A stretch of 64,000 nucleotides of DNA from contig JAGTXO010000023.1 of assembly GCA_019448385.1 (NCBI GenBank), positions 310,001 through 374,000 of the forward strand, in the 5' to 3' direction. The translations under genes were made by a program, and so were the position numbers. Positions 1 to 14,700 of the stretch are shown here, piece after piece; position 1 is the stretch's first letter, and each line of letters starts with the position of its first letter. The stretch is from Diacronema lutheri (taxonomy: Eukaryota; Haptophyta; Pavlovophyceae; Pavlovales; Pavlovaceae). The notes under the pieces are model-generated. The model saw only the letters and a list, made by a program, of their open reading frames with translations, was not told where the DNA came from and ran no database searches.

Positions 1-1
1 A

Positions 2-679
2 ACGCACATCTGCACGGCATGGAAGGTGTGCGGCGCTCTGCGCTGCCGCCTCGGCTGCATAACGCTCGGTGCCGAGGGCGAGCAGGCCGTCCTCGTCGCG
101 CACGAGCGCGGGCAGTCGTGGACGAGCGCCGTGCCGCCGCTCGCGCTCGCTGCCGTCCAGGCGCGCGTCGGTGCATCGACCGAGGAGCGCGCCGCGTCGG
201 AGCAGCGCGTGGCGTACGCGGCGTTCGGCACCGACGACCGGTACTACGTCCGATGGGAGTCCGGGCTGCACGACTGGATCGCAGACGAGGCGTGCTCGGC
301 GCAGATCAAGGCGCGGCCAGTCGCGACCGTGACGTTTGGCGCCGAGTGGGCGTCGCATTTGATTCTCTTCAAGGACGGCGCGGTCACATACGCGCAGGTG
401 CCGCCCGCATGCGCACGCGCGCTGCGCGAGCGCGCCTCGCCCGCCGACGCACGGCTGCGCGACGCGGCGCTCGGGCCGGCTGGCGAGTGGTGGCTCGCGT
501 ACGCGGACGGCACGTGCGCGTGGGGCGGCGTGGGCGCGCAGCTCGACGCCGCGCTGCGCGCGCATGACACGGCGGGTGGCGAGGTGACGTGCGTGCGCTT
601 TGGTGTCGGCGGCACGTGGGTGCTGCGCGCATCTGAGCGCAGCGACGCTGTTCGCGCGTTGCTGCGAGCAGCGCCGTGA
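2..679 (+). CDS. unknown protist protein, 3' end only
   Basis: An open frame enters from the left edge and ends at TGA 677-679, giving about 225 residues of C-terminus. I do not recognise a family with confidence. The visible sequence holds three related beta-rich stretches of about 60 residues, each ending near an aromatic or Gly motif (FGTDDRYYVRWESG, GPAGEWWLAYADGT, FGVGGTWVLR). This resembles small repeats of the 'G..G.W.v.y.DG...W.G' type that I associate with protist proteins of unknown role. No signal peptide or membrane segment lies in the visible part. The start and any upstream exons are outside the window. It is followed by about 200 bp of intergenic DNA before the first protease gene. 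That it is coding is fairly sure; the function is not known. Confidence 0.6.
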   Translation, partial: THICTAWKVCGALRCRLGCITLGAEGEQAVLVAHERGQSWTSAVPPLALAAVQARVGASTEERAASEQRVAYAAFGTDDRYYVRWESGLHDWIADEACSAQIKARPVATVTFGAEWASHLILFKDGAVTYAQVPPACARALRERASPADARLRDAALGPAGEWWLAYADGTCAWGGVGAQLDAALRAHDTAGGEVTCVRFGVGGTWVLRASERSDAVRALLRAAP

Positions 680-885
680 GTCGTGACACGCGCCGCAGAG
701 CTTCCGACGTATTGCGCGCCCGCTCCACGAGCCCACGCTAGCCGCGGCCTGTCGCCCAGTGCGCCTGGCGGAGCGGGGGGGGGCAACGGCAGCGGGCGCG
801 CGGCTCCCAGCGCGCGGCGCCCCGGGCCCGGCCAGCCCTTTCCTCGAAAGTGTCCTAGTCACGTTTTAAGTAAGGTGGAGGTGGC

Positions 886-6840
<5,955 letters not shown>

Positions 6841-6868
6841 TTATTACCCAGCGCGCGCGCCGCCGCAT

Positions 6869-7015
6869 CCTTGGCAGTTAATACTTCGACCGTGCTCTTG
6901 TTGCAATCGGAAATAGAAGGGTCGTTGCCTTCCGGGAAATAGGAAGAAACGAAACGCAGTCGTTTCGTGCCCTGATGAGCATGGCGCAGTCGTTTCGTGC
7001 CTGAGACTGACGGCC
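6869..7015. promoter_or_regulatory. 147-bp divergent promoter with 17-bp direct repeat and hairpin
   Basis: This interval separates the start of protease copy 2 (-) from the EF-hand gene (+). It is far less GC-rich than its surroundings. It contains a perfect 17-bp direct repeat, CGCAGTCGTTTCGTGCC, at 6955-6971 and 6985-7001. The first copy overlaps an inverted repeat ACGAAACG-4 nt-CGTTTCGT (6949-6968). The spacing and symmetry look like binding sites for a regulator of the EF-hand gene. No TATA box is evident. Confidence 0.5.
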
Positions 7016-8863
7016 ATGGCCAACCAGGTCGTGCTGCGCGCCGCGCGGCGGCGCGAGGCGGCACGGGTGCGCGCCGAGGTGGCGGCCAAGCATACGGGTG
7101 CGGAGGAGCTCGCGCGCTTCTGGGACACCTTTCGCATGCTCGACGCCGACAGCTCGGGCGCCATCTCGGTCGCCGAGCTGCGCTCGCTGCTCGCGTCGGT
7201 CGGCTTTGCCGTGCCCGCAGCGGACGTCGACGTGCTGATTGAGCTCGTCGACGCGGACGGAAGCGGTGAGCTCAACTTTCGCGAGTTTGTTGACGTCCTT
7301 CAATCGAGCGAGGCCTTGCGCCTCGCGCTTGGCGAAGCGAGCGCGATCGGGACGATCCCGCTCTCGTCCGCGATGGCCACGTTCCGACGGCGCCGCATCC
7401 TCGACGACGTGCTTAGCGTTGACAAGGCGCGCGCGATGCAGCTGTACGAGCGAACGGTCGGCAAGCACGCGCCTTCCGACGAGACGCTTCGCAAGCTCGC
7501 CGACGCGCACGCGAGCCGCATACGCGCGGCCCGCGGCATCGAGACGCGCCGCTCCTACGTGGGTGCGGTGCGGCGCGAGGCGGCCGAGCGCGGCGTTGAC
7601 CTCGCGCACGCGGCGATGCCATCGACGCGCAAGGCGCTGCGCGCGCAGCGCGCGGGCATCGCGCACGCGCGCACGCACCACGCAGACGGCCTTGACCGCC
7701 TCCTCCTCCCGCCCCAGCCGGTCGCGCTCGACGCGCGCTGGGGCGCGCCCTGGGACGCGGCGGCCACGCGCGCCGGCGCGAGCGCGCGCGCGCCGCGCTT
7801 CGGCGCGCCGCTCGGCGAACGCAGCGCGCTTGAGGCCGCGTCGGCGGTCGGCGCGGCGCAGGGTCTCGCCAAGCAGCGCGCTGCGCTGTGCGTTGGTTCG
7901 CGGCCGCTTCCGCGCTCGTTGCGCGCCCGTGCCCGCTCGCCACCGCCAGGCGCCGACGACCGCGGCAGCGAGCGCGCCGGCGAGCGTGCGGGCGCGCGCG
8001 CAGCGAGCTCGAGCGAGTGGATGCCCGCGGAGGGCTCGGCGCTCCGTGAGTCGCAGCCCTTCAGCACCGTCGCGCCCTCGGCATTGCCGCGCTCCGCATT
8101 GGCTGCGCTTGGCGTTTCGCACGTGGCCGTGGCCGCGCAGCTCGTGCCCGCGCGCGGGCTGTCGCCGCGGCAGCTTGGCTTGATGCACAAGGCACGTTCG
8201 GCCGCGCGGCCGATCGCGCCCGAGCTCAGCCGGCTGATTGCTCAAGGCAAGCATCGGCAGGCGCAGCGGATGGGCGACGAGCACGAGCGTGGCACCAGTG
8301 GTGCGCGCGGCGCGCGCGGATTCGCAGGCGCAAGCGCGAGCGCGCCGCTTGTGCTGCTCGCGCGAACGCGCTCGCTGCTCCGTGGCCTGGCAGAAGATGG
8401 CGCGCGCGCTCGCGCGGAGGGCGGCGTTGACGGTGTTCCCGCGCTTGGCTCCGTCCGCGCGCTGCAGCCGCTGCCCGCGTCCGTGCTCGGCGCGCAGCGC
8501 GGGCTTCAGCTCTTCGATGCGCCGCCTGCTGCGCGCGCAGTGGAGCGCGAGGCTCGCGCGCCCGCGCAGCGCGTGCACGGCGGCTGCGCATCGGACGCGC
8601 GCGGTGCGGCCGGCGAAGCGAGTGATGATGGTGGCAGCGCGATCATTGCGCCGCAGCATGGCGCGCAGGCGCGCGAAGACGACGGGAGCGAGCGCGGGTT
8701 GACCGCGCACGGGCACGCGCAGCGCGCCGAGCTCCGCACGTCACTCCTTCCCGCCGCTGACGAGCCGGGCGTGCTCGCGCTGCCCTCCGGCGCGCGCGCC
8801 GCACACGCTGCGCTACAGTCGGCGGGCTCTCCGGTGGCTTCGCCCGACGGAAAGCGCGCTTGA
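7016..8863 (+). CDS. EF-hand calcium-binding protein with long basic low-complexity tail
   Basis: A single open frame of 615 residues. The N-terminal 120 residues carry an EF-hand pair: the first loop, DADSSGAISVAE (about residues 43-54), and the second, DADGSGELNFRE (about 79-90), both have acidic residues at positions 1, 3 and 12. A helical segment follows (about 100-190) with RRRRILDDVLSVDKARAMQLYERT-like sequence, split here for length. The remaining 400 residues are Ala/Arg-rich and probably disordered; an unrecognised intron there cannot be excluded. It has no signal peptide or membrane helix, so it is likely a cytosolic or axonemal calcium sensor. It starts 147 bp from protease copy 2 and ends 53 bp from the convergent copper-transporter fusion. 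Confidence 0.75.
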   Translation: MANQVVLRAARRREAARVRAEVAAKHTGAEELARFWDTFRMLDADSSGAISVAELRSLLASVGFAVPAADVDVLIELVDADGSGELNFREFVDVLQSSEALRLALGEASAIGTIPLSSAMATFRRRRILDDVLSVDKARAMQLYERTVGKHAPSDETLRKLADAHASRIRAARGIETRRSYVGAVRREAAERGVDLAHAAMPSTRKALRAQRAGIAHARTHHADGLDRLLLPPQPVALDARWGAPWDAAATRAGASARAPRFGAPLGERSALEAASAVGAAQGLAKQRAALCVGSRPLPRSLRARARSPPPGADDRGSERAGERAGARAASSSEWMPAEGSALRESQPFSTVAPSALPRSALAALGVSHVAVAAQLVPARGLSPRQLGLMHKARSAARPIAPELSRLIAQGKHRQAQRMGDEHERGTSGARGARGFAGASASAPLVLLARTRSLLRGLAEDGARARAEGGVDGVPALGSVRALQPLPASVLGAQRGLQLFDAPPAARAVEREARAPAQRVHGGCASDARGAAGEASDDGGSAIIAPQHGAQAREDDGSERGLTAHGHAQRAELRTSLLPAADEPGVLALPSGARAAHAALQSAGSPVASPDGKRA

Positions 8864-8916
8864 CTCGTTTTGACCCGTATTCTGATGGTCTACGTCGACT
8901 GGTGGGTTTGCGGGGT

Positions 8917-11706
8917 CTAGAGGCCGCCACCGCCGCCGCCCGCGCGCTCCGCACCGTGCGTCGCGAGAGAGCACTCGTAGCCGTGCGTCGCGAGAGAGCA
9001 CTCGTAGCCGTGCGCGCACACGGCTGCGACCAAGTCAGCGGTGCGCAGCGCGGCGACGGCACTCTTGTCGCCGTGCAGCTCGGCACGCTCGGCCTCGAGG
9101 TCGACGAGGACGCGGACCGCTGCGCCGTGGCCCGCGCTCGCGAGTGCAGCGTCGAGCGCACCACCAACCCGTTTGGAGCACGCAGTGCAGACCATGCCGC
9201 GCACGTTGAGCGCAAGCACGGCGGGCGCGCTCGCGCTCGGGCCATCGCTCGCGCTCGACGCGGTGCCGGGGCCCAAAGCGCTGCTCGCGGGCGCGCCCGC
9301 CGGCGCACCTGAGTCCGCGTGGCCTGCCGGAATGAGCGTGCGACGGAGGGCGACGGCCATGTCCGTCTCGGGGCTGGCGAGGGGCCCGCTCATCGGCAGC
9401 GCGCCCAATGGGAAGCAGCAGCTCGCCCACACGCGTAGACGCCCCGCGGCCGAGCCGTCGCCGCCGTTCGCGCCGCCGTCGCCGGCGCCGCGTGCGCCGC
9501 TCGGCTGCGCGCAGCACGGGTCAACACTTTCAAATCGGCGCGCTTCGGAGAAGAGCGCGTGGCCAACGGTGAGGCCGAGGACGATCGACGCGAAGAGCTC
9601 GACATTGTACACCATCGCGCCGAGCATCAGCAAGTAGGCCACCGTGAGCTGTAGCGCGTGGCACGCCAGCACGGCCGCGCGGCGCGCGCGCGCGCGCGCT
9701 GGCAGCAGCAGCTGCCCGCCGTCGTCTGGCGCGCGCGGGTCGGCCGCCTCGCCGAGGCGCGTGCGGAGGACGGCGAGCGCCTCAACCGCGATGCCGAGCA
9801 GCGCGCAGCACACGCAGCCGAGCCCAAACTTTGCGCGCGAATCGAGTACCCATCCGTTGACGAAAAGCGTAACGCACTGCGCGCGCCCGCCGGCCGAGCG
9901 AGCGCCGCGCGCGCCAAGGAGCGACGAGGCGAAGCCCTCCATGTACATCGAGACGCCGGGACCGACGCAGAACGGCGCGGGCTGCGCGCCCGAGCCGCCA
10001 TCCCCGCTCGGTCCAAGCGAGGGCGAGGGCGAGGGCGAGGGCGGCGGCGGCGGTTGGTGGCAGCGCAGCTTGCACGATGTGGCCATGGGTGATGACGGGC
10101 ACATCTTGAAGCCGTCCACGTCCCTCTGCGAGACCGTGTCGTAGCACACCGCGTCGGTCACGTCGCACGGCAGGTGCGACGCGTCCATGCACACGGTCCA
10201 GCAGTGCGCACCCACCGTACCGCTCGCCGTGCGGCACGCGCCGCTGCCGGCGGGTGAGACAGCGAGCAGCGACGCGGGCAGCGAGGCGAGGCGGCGCGCC
10301 GCATCCGTGCGGTTGGCAGATCGCATTCGCTCTGCCTCGCTGCCCGCCGCCTGCGCGCCATCCGCCGCTGCGTCCAAAGGGCGGTAGAGTGCGAGCACAG
10401 AAGGAGCACACGCCGCGGCAGACGCACCGATGGCGAGGTGGGCTCGCGCCGCAGCGCCGGCGGCGTCGGCGGCGGCGATGCGCGCCGCCTCTGCGCGTCG
10501 GTGCTCGCCAAACGCGAGCGCAGAGTGCGGCAGCAGCGCGTCCGCCGGCGGCAGCAGCATGCGCCCGTGCCATGCGCGCGCGAGCCGCCGCTCGCCCTCG
10601 CGCGCGCCGATCGTGCCGGCCGCGCCGGCGCTCGACGGCGCGTCCGGTTCAGCCGGACGCGAGCCAACGAGCAGCGCGTGCGGCGCGGCGCGGATGGGCG
10701 GGCTTGTGCGCAGCCAGCGCGCCGCGCCCTCGCCGGCGAGCACGATCAGCCGCTCGCCGTCCGGTGAGCGGTCCGGTGGGGTGTCCGATGGCGCGAGGTC
10801 GGACACGCGCGCGTCCGAAGAATCCGACGGCCGCGCGGATGCGTCGGCGTCGCTCGCGCCGCCGCTCAGCCCGTACAGATCGGGGCGCGATTGCCGAACG
10901 CGTGCAACGGCTCCGGAGCGCAGGCGTAGGTAGAGCCCGGCGTCGACGGGCGCGCGCGCGCTCGGCGTGGCGTGCGGGAGGAGCGGCGGCGCCGGTTCCG
11001 ACGGCGTGCCGGACAGGTCCGACGGCGAGCCTGCCGGGATGTTTGGGTAGAGCTGCCACACGTAATGGCCCGCGGTCATCACGGCGAGCAGCCCGCCGTC
11101 CGTGTGCAGCGGCAACGTCCACGCACTGGCCGCACGGTCGCGCTCGCCGCTCTCCGCCCCGCCAGCCGCTCCGCCGCGCGCGCCGTCGGCGGGCGGCGGC
11201 GTGTGCGGCACGGGGTAGAGATGGAAGTGCTCGAGCTCCTCGCCCGCCGCCGCGAGCGCGCGCAGCCCTGCGTACTCGCCGCCGCCTGCGCGCCCCATCG
11301 TCGGCGCGCCGCCCGGCCCGGCATCGATCGCCCTTAAGATGACGTCGCTCGCGGACGCGACGATCGCGCGGAGGCGGTGGAGGGGCTCGGAGCAGGCGGG
11401 CACATCAAGCGGCTCGGCGACGCCGGCGACTGTCCGTCCCGCGACCGTACGCCTCAGCTCGGATGGCGCCGGCGCGTCCGCGCACGCGCCAAGCGCGCGG
11501 AGCGCGCCCGACGACGCTTCGTCGTAGCCGGGCACATGCGAGACTGCGAAGCCGCCATACTCGACGAGCGCGGCGCGGACGCGGAGGAGGGCGGCGGGAT
11601 CAGCGGCAAGCAGCTCACCGAACTTCGCCTCGGGCAGCTCCACCTCGCGAGGCAGAGCCCGTGCTGCCCCAAGAAGGGCCAGGCGGAGGACAAGGAGGTG
11701 CCGCAT
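8917..11706 (-). CDS. 2-oxoglutarate/Fe(II) dioxygenase - Ctr copper transporter - HMA domain fusion
   Basis: One exon, 929 residues from ATG at 11706. A signal peptide (MRHLLVLRLALLGAARA) is followed by an isopenicillin-N-synthase-like dioxygenase region (about residues 20-350) with the iron-binding HTD motif in LPLHTDGGLLAVM and a distal His in RAAPHALLVG. Next is a Cys-rich segment with about eight Cys (about 485-550). Then comes a Ctr-family copper transporter with MYMEG, FVNGWVLDS, a MxxxM helix (MLGAMVYN) and a GxxxG helix (GLTVG). An HMA domain ends it, with the copper-binding motif GMVCTACSKR. The tail repeats THGYECSLA twice. Reading: copper uptake coupled to a HMA metallochaperone domain and a luminal dioxygenase. 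It is head to head with the Pro-rich gene, with only 65 bp between starts. Confidence 0.85.
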   Translation of the reverse strand: MRHLLVLRLALLGAARALPREVELPEAKFGELLAADPAALLRVRAALVEYGGFAVSHVPGYDEASSGALRALGACADAPAPSELRRTVAGRTVAGVAEPLDVPACSEPLHRLRAIVASASDVILRAIDAGPGGAPTMGRAGGGEYAGLRALAAAGEELEHFHLYPVPHTPPPADGARGGAAGGAESGERDRAASAWTLPLHTDGGLLAVMTAGHYVWQLYPNIPAGSPSDLSGTPSEPAPPLLPHATPSARAPVDAGLYLRLRSGAVARVRQSRPDLYGLSGGASDADASARPSDSSDARVSDLAPSDTPPDRSPDGERLIVLAGEGAARWLRTSPPIRAAPHALLVGSRPAEPDAPSSAGAAGTIGAREGERRLARAWHGRMLLPPADALLPHSALAFGEHRRAEAARIAAADAAGAAARAHLAIGASAAACAPSVLALYRPLDAAADGAQAAGSEAERMRSANRTDAARRLASLPASLLAVSPAGSGACRTASGTVGAHCWTVCMDASHLPCDVTDAVCYDTVSQRDVDGFKMCPSSPMATSCKLRCHQPPPPPSPSPSPSLGPSGDGGSGAQPAPFCVGPGVSMYMEGFASSLLGARGARSAGGRAQCVTLFVNGWVLDSRAKFGLGCVCCALLGIAVEALAVLRTRLGEAADPRAPDDGGQLLLPARARARRAAVLACHALQLTVAYLLMLGAMVYNVELFASIVLGLTVGHALFSEARRFESVDPCCAQPSGARGAGDGGANGGDGSAAGRLRVWASCCFPLGALPMSGPLASPETDMAVALRRTLIPAGHADSGAPAGAPASSALGPGTASSASDGPSASAPAVLALNVRGMVCTACSKRVGGALDAALASAGHGAAVRVLVDLEAERAELHGDKSAVAALRTADLVAAVCAHGYECSLATHGYECSLATHGAERAGGGGGGL

Positions 11707-11771
11707 CCTGACCCCCACGCAGCAGCCGCGCTCGCAACCAACGGCACAGCTCGATCGTTGGTTTTGCTCAA

Positions 11772-14700
11772 ATGCCGGCGCGTCGGCGCTGCGGCCCAGC
11801 CGCGGCAGGTGCTGTGTTCGTGCTCGTCGCGCTGAGCGCGCTCCGCGCGGGGCCGGAGGCGTCAGGCCGCGCGGTTAGCCGCCTCTACGAGCCGACTGCG
11901 CTTGCAACTGCGCCCGCGCCTGCCCCCGCGCCCGCACCCGCGCCCACGCCGCGTGGCGCGGCCGACACGCGCGGCGCGTCGTGGCTGGTGGAGAAGATGT
12001 CCGGCGTCTGCGACGGCTGCACCTCCCACCGCTGTCGCGGCCCGCGACAACGCCTCACACGCCCACGCTTTGACGGCGTGCGGACGCACTGCTACGTGCC
12101 CGACCCCGCGGCCGTCTCATCGTTGAGCGACGACGAGGTGGTACCGCTCTGCCAGTGCGCGTGCTGCCGCTGGGCGTGCGGGCTGCCGCGCTCGTGCGAC
12201 AGCGGAGGGAGCGCCACAGGTGGCGGCGGCACCATTGCCAGGCAACAAGCCGCGGCGCCCGCCGCCTCGCCGCATGGCGCGAGCGCGAGCGCGGGCGCAG
12301 CCAGCGGTGGCGCGACCGGCGCCGTCACGGCCGCGGCTGCGCTCATCATCGCGCCATCCGATCCGCAGCCGTGCCGGTACGAGGCGGCGCTCGCCGGCTC
12401 GCCCCTTCTCGACGCAGTCCGCTTTGGCCAAGCCGACGGCGCGCGCACGTGCGCGCAGCTCTGCCTGCCCTCCGCGCAGAAGAACGGGCGCGTGCGCGTT
12501 GGGCTTACTATACAGCCACACGTCTCCTGCGTGGAGAGCGGCTACGGACCCGACTGGATCTCAACCGGACTGGACAACGGCGTGCGCTTCTACCTGTACG
12601 CGCAGGCGGCGCCGGCGGGCGCGCCGGCGCCGGCGCGCGCTGTGGCCGGCGGCGCCGTGGGCGTGGCAGCGGGCGGCGGTGGCGGTGCGACGGATGGTCC
12701 GCCCGCAGCCGGCGCGCGCGATGTCGAGCTCCTCGCGTGGCTCGACGAGCTGACGGGCGGTGGCGGCGTGGAAGTGCGTGACACACCGAGCGCCGGCGCC
12801 GGTGCTGCGCTCATCGCCGTCGCGCCAAGTGGACGCCACGATGGCGGTAGCGCTGCGGCCTCAACGGTCGGTTTGGCGACGGTCGGCGCTGCGGGCGCTC
12901 ACGCGCAGCCAACGGCGGTAGGCGGCGGTGGCGCGGCTGCGCAGGCGGCGCTGCTGCACCCACCGTCTGCCTTGCCTGCCGTGCCCACCGCGCGCGAGCC
13001 GCACGGCATGCTTGACGCGCGCGGATCGGCTGCGGCACCGAGCGCAACGCGCGCAGAAGACGCGGCGGCTGCGGCTGCGCTCGCGGCGCGCTTGGCGGCG
13101 GCGAGCGCAGCCGCAGCTGCGGACGTGGCAGCACACGCCGCGACGGAGGCAGAGGCGGCGGCGGCGGCCTTGCGCGCACAGCATGGCCATGTACCAGAGC
13201 AGCCGGCCATGTCGCCGCAGGTGGGCGCCGGTGCGACGCACGGCGGTGGCGGCGCGAGCGCGCGCGAGCCTGTGGTCGCTCCGCCCGCAGCGCTCGCGCC
13301 CTCACCCTCGCTGGCGCCGGCGCCTCGGCTGCTGCAGCCGCGCGCATCGCTCGTGCTACCCCCCGCATCAGAGCAATGGCGGCGTGTCAGCGCGCCGGCG
13401 CATGCTACCGCGCCTGGCGGCGTGGCGGCGCGCGCCGCGCCGTTGCAACCGCCGCCCAGCCGTTCGCCGCTGGGGCCGCGCACGTCTCACGCTCGCGGGC
13501 GTGCCTCGCTGCCCTCGCCGCACGCGCCAGCGCCCTCCTCGCCGCCCTTCGCCCCGCCTCGCCCGGCCCTTCCATCGAACGAGGCGATTGCGCGAAGCGC
13601 CTTGCGACCGCCCGCTCCACCCCCGCACTCGCCGCCGTCCCTCGCGGTGGGCATTGCCACGAGCGTGCATAGCGCACGCGGACGGCCCGTGCATCATGGA
13701 GCGGGCGGCACGATGGGCTCGAGCGCAGGGGGGATCGGGGCGAGTGGCAGGGAATACACTACGCCCGACGGACCCGCGCGCAGCGCGGCCGCAAGCGGCG
13801 GCGTGGCCATGGGCGGCGGACGCGCGGCGGTCGACGCTGGCGCGGCCGTGAACGGCGGCGGCGTTGTGGGCGGCGGCGCGCCCGCGAGCGTCGGTGCGCC
13901 CGCGGGTGGCGGCGCGCCCGTGGGCGGCAGCAGCACGGCTGAGCGGGCAGGCGGCGCGCTGGCGGCTGGGACGGCCGTCCCAACCGACGCTCTCTCAACC
14001 GATGCTGTCCCAACCGACGCTCTCTCAACCGATGCTGTCACGCAGGCAGACGGTTCAGGCCAAGCTGCGGGCGGTGCGCGCACTGCAGCGCCGGGCGCAA
14101 GGGCTGCGCCTGGTGCAGGGCAAGCTCGTACGACCGGTGTCGTTTCGACTGAGCTGTTACGCGCCGAGGTCGCACTTCCGCCACACGCGCCAGGCGGGGC
14201 GGTGCCCGCAGCGACGCGAGACGGGGCGACGCCCGCTGCTGTGCAGGCGGCTGCAGCCGCTGTCCCATCCAGCGCCATGCTGCCGGTCTTGATGCCGGTT
14301 ACGCTGGCGCCGCGGCCGGCGGCCGTTCAGGCCCCAGCGACGCGCGACGCTGGCGCGACGCTGGATGGCGGCGATGGCGGCGGCGGGCGCGACGGCGGCC
14401 GGCTTGGCGGTGACGTCACCGTCACCGTCATACCATTGCCCGTCACCACGGCCGCTTCAGTCAACGCGACCAGCGTCGGACAGTCAGTGGGCAGTCGACC
14501 CAAACCGGCAACGCCGCCGCTCGCGCCGCCACGCGCGCCGCCGCCCGTGCTGCCGCCTGTGCCGCCGCCCGCACCGCCACCCTTACCTCCGCCCATCCCG
14601 CCACTGTCACCACCGTCGCCGAGCCCACGGCCGCCCTCGCCGCCGCGTTCGCCGCCGCTAACTCCGCCGCCGCCCCCTTCGCCCCCCTCGCCACTGCCGC

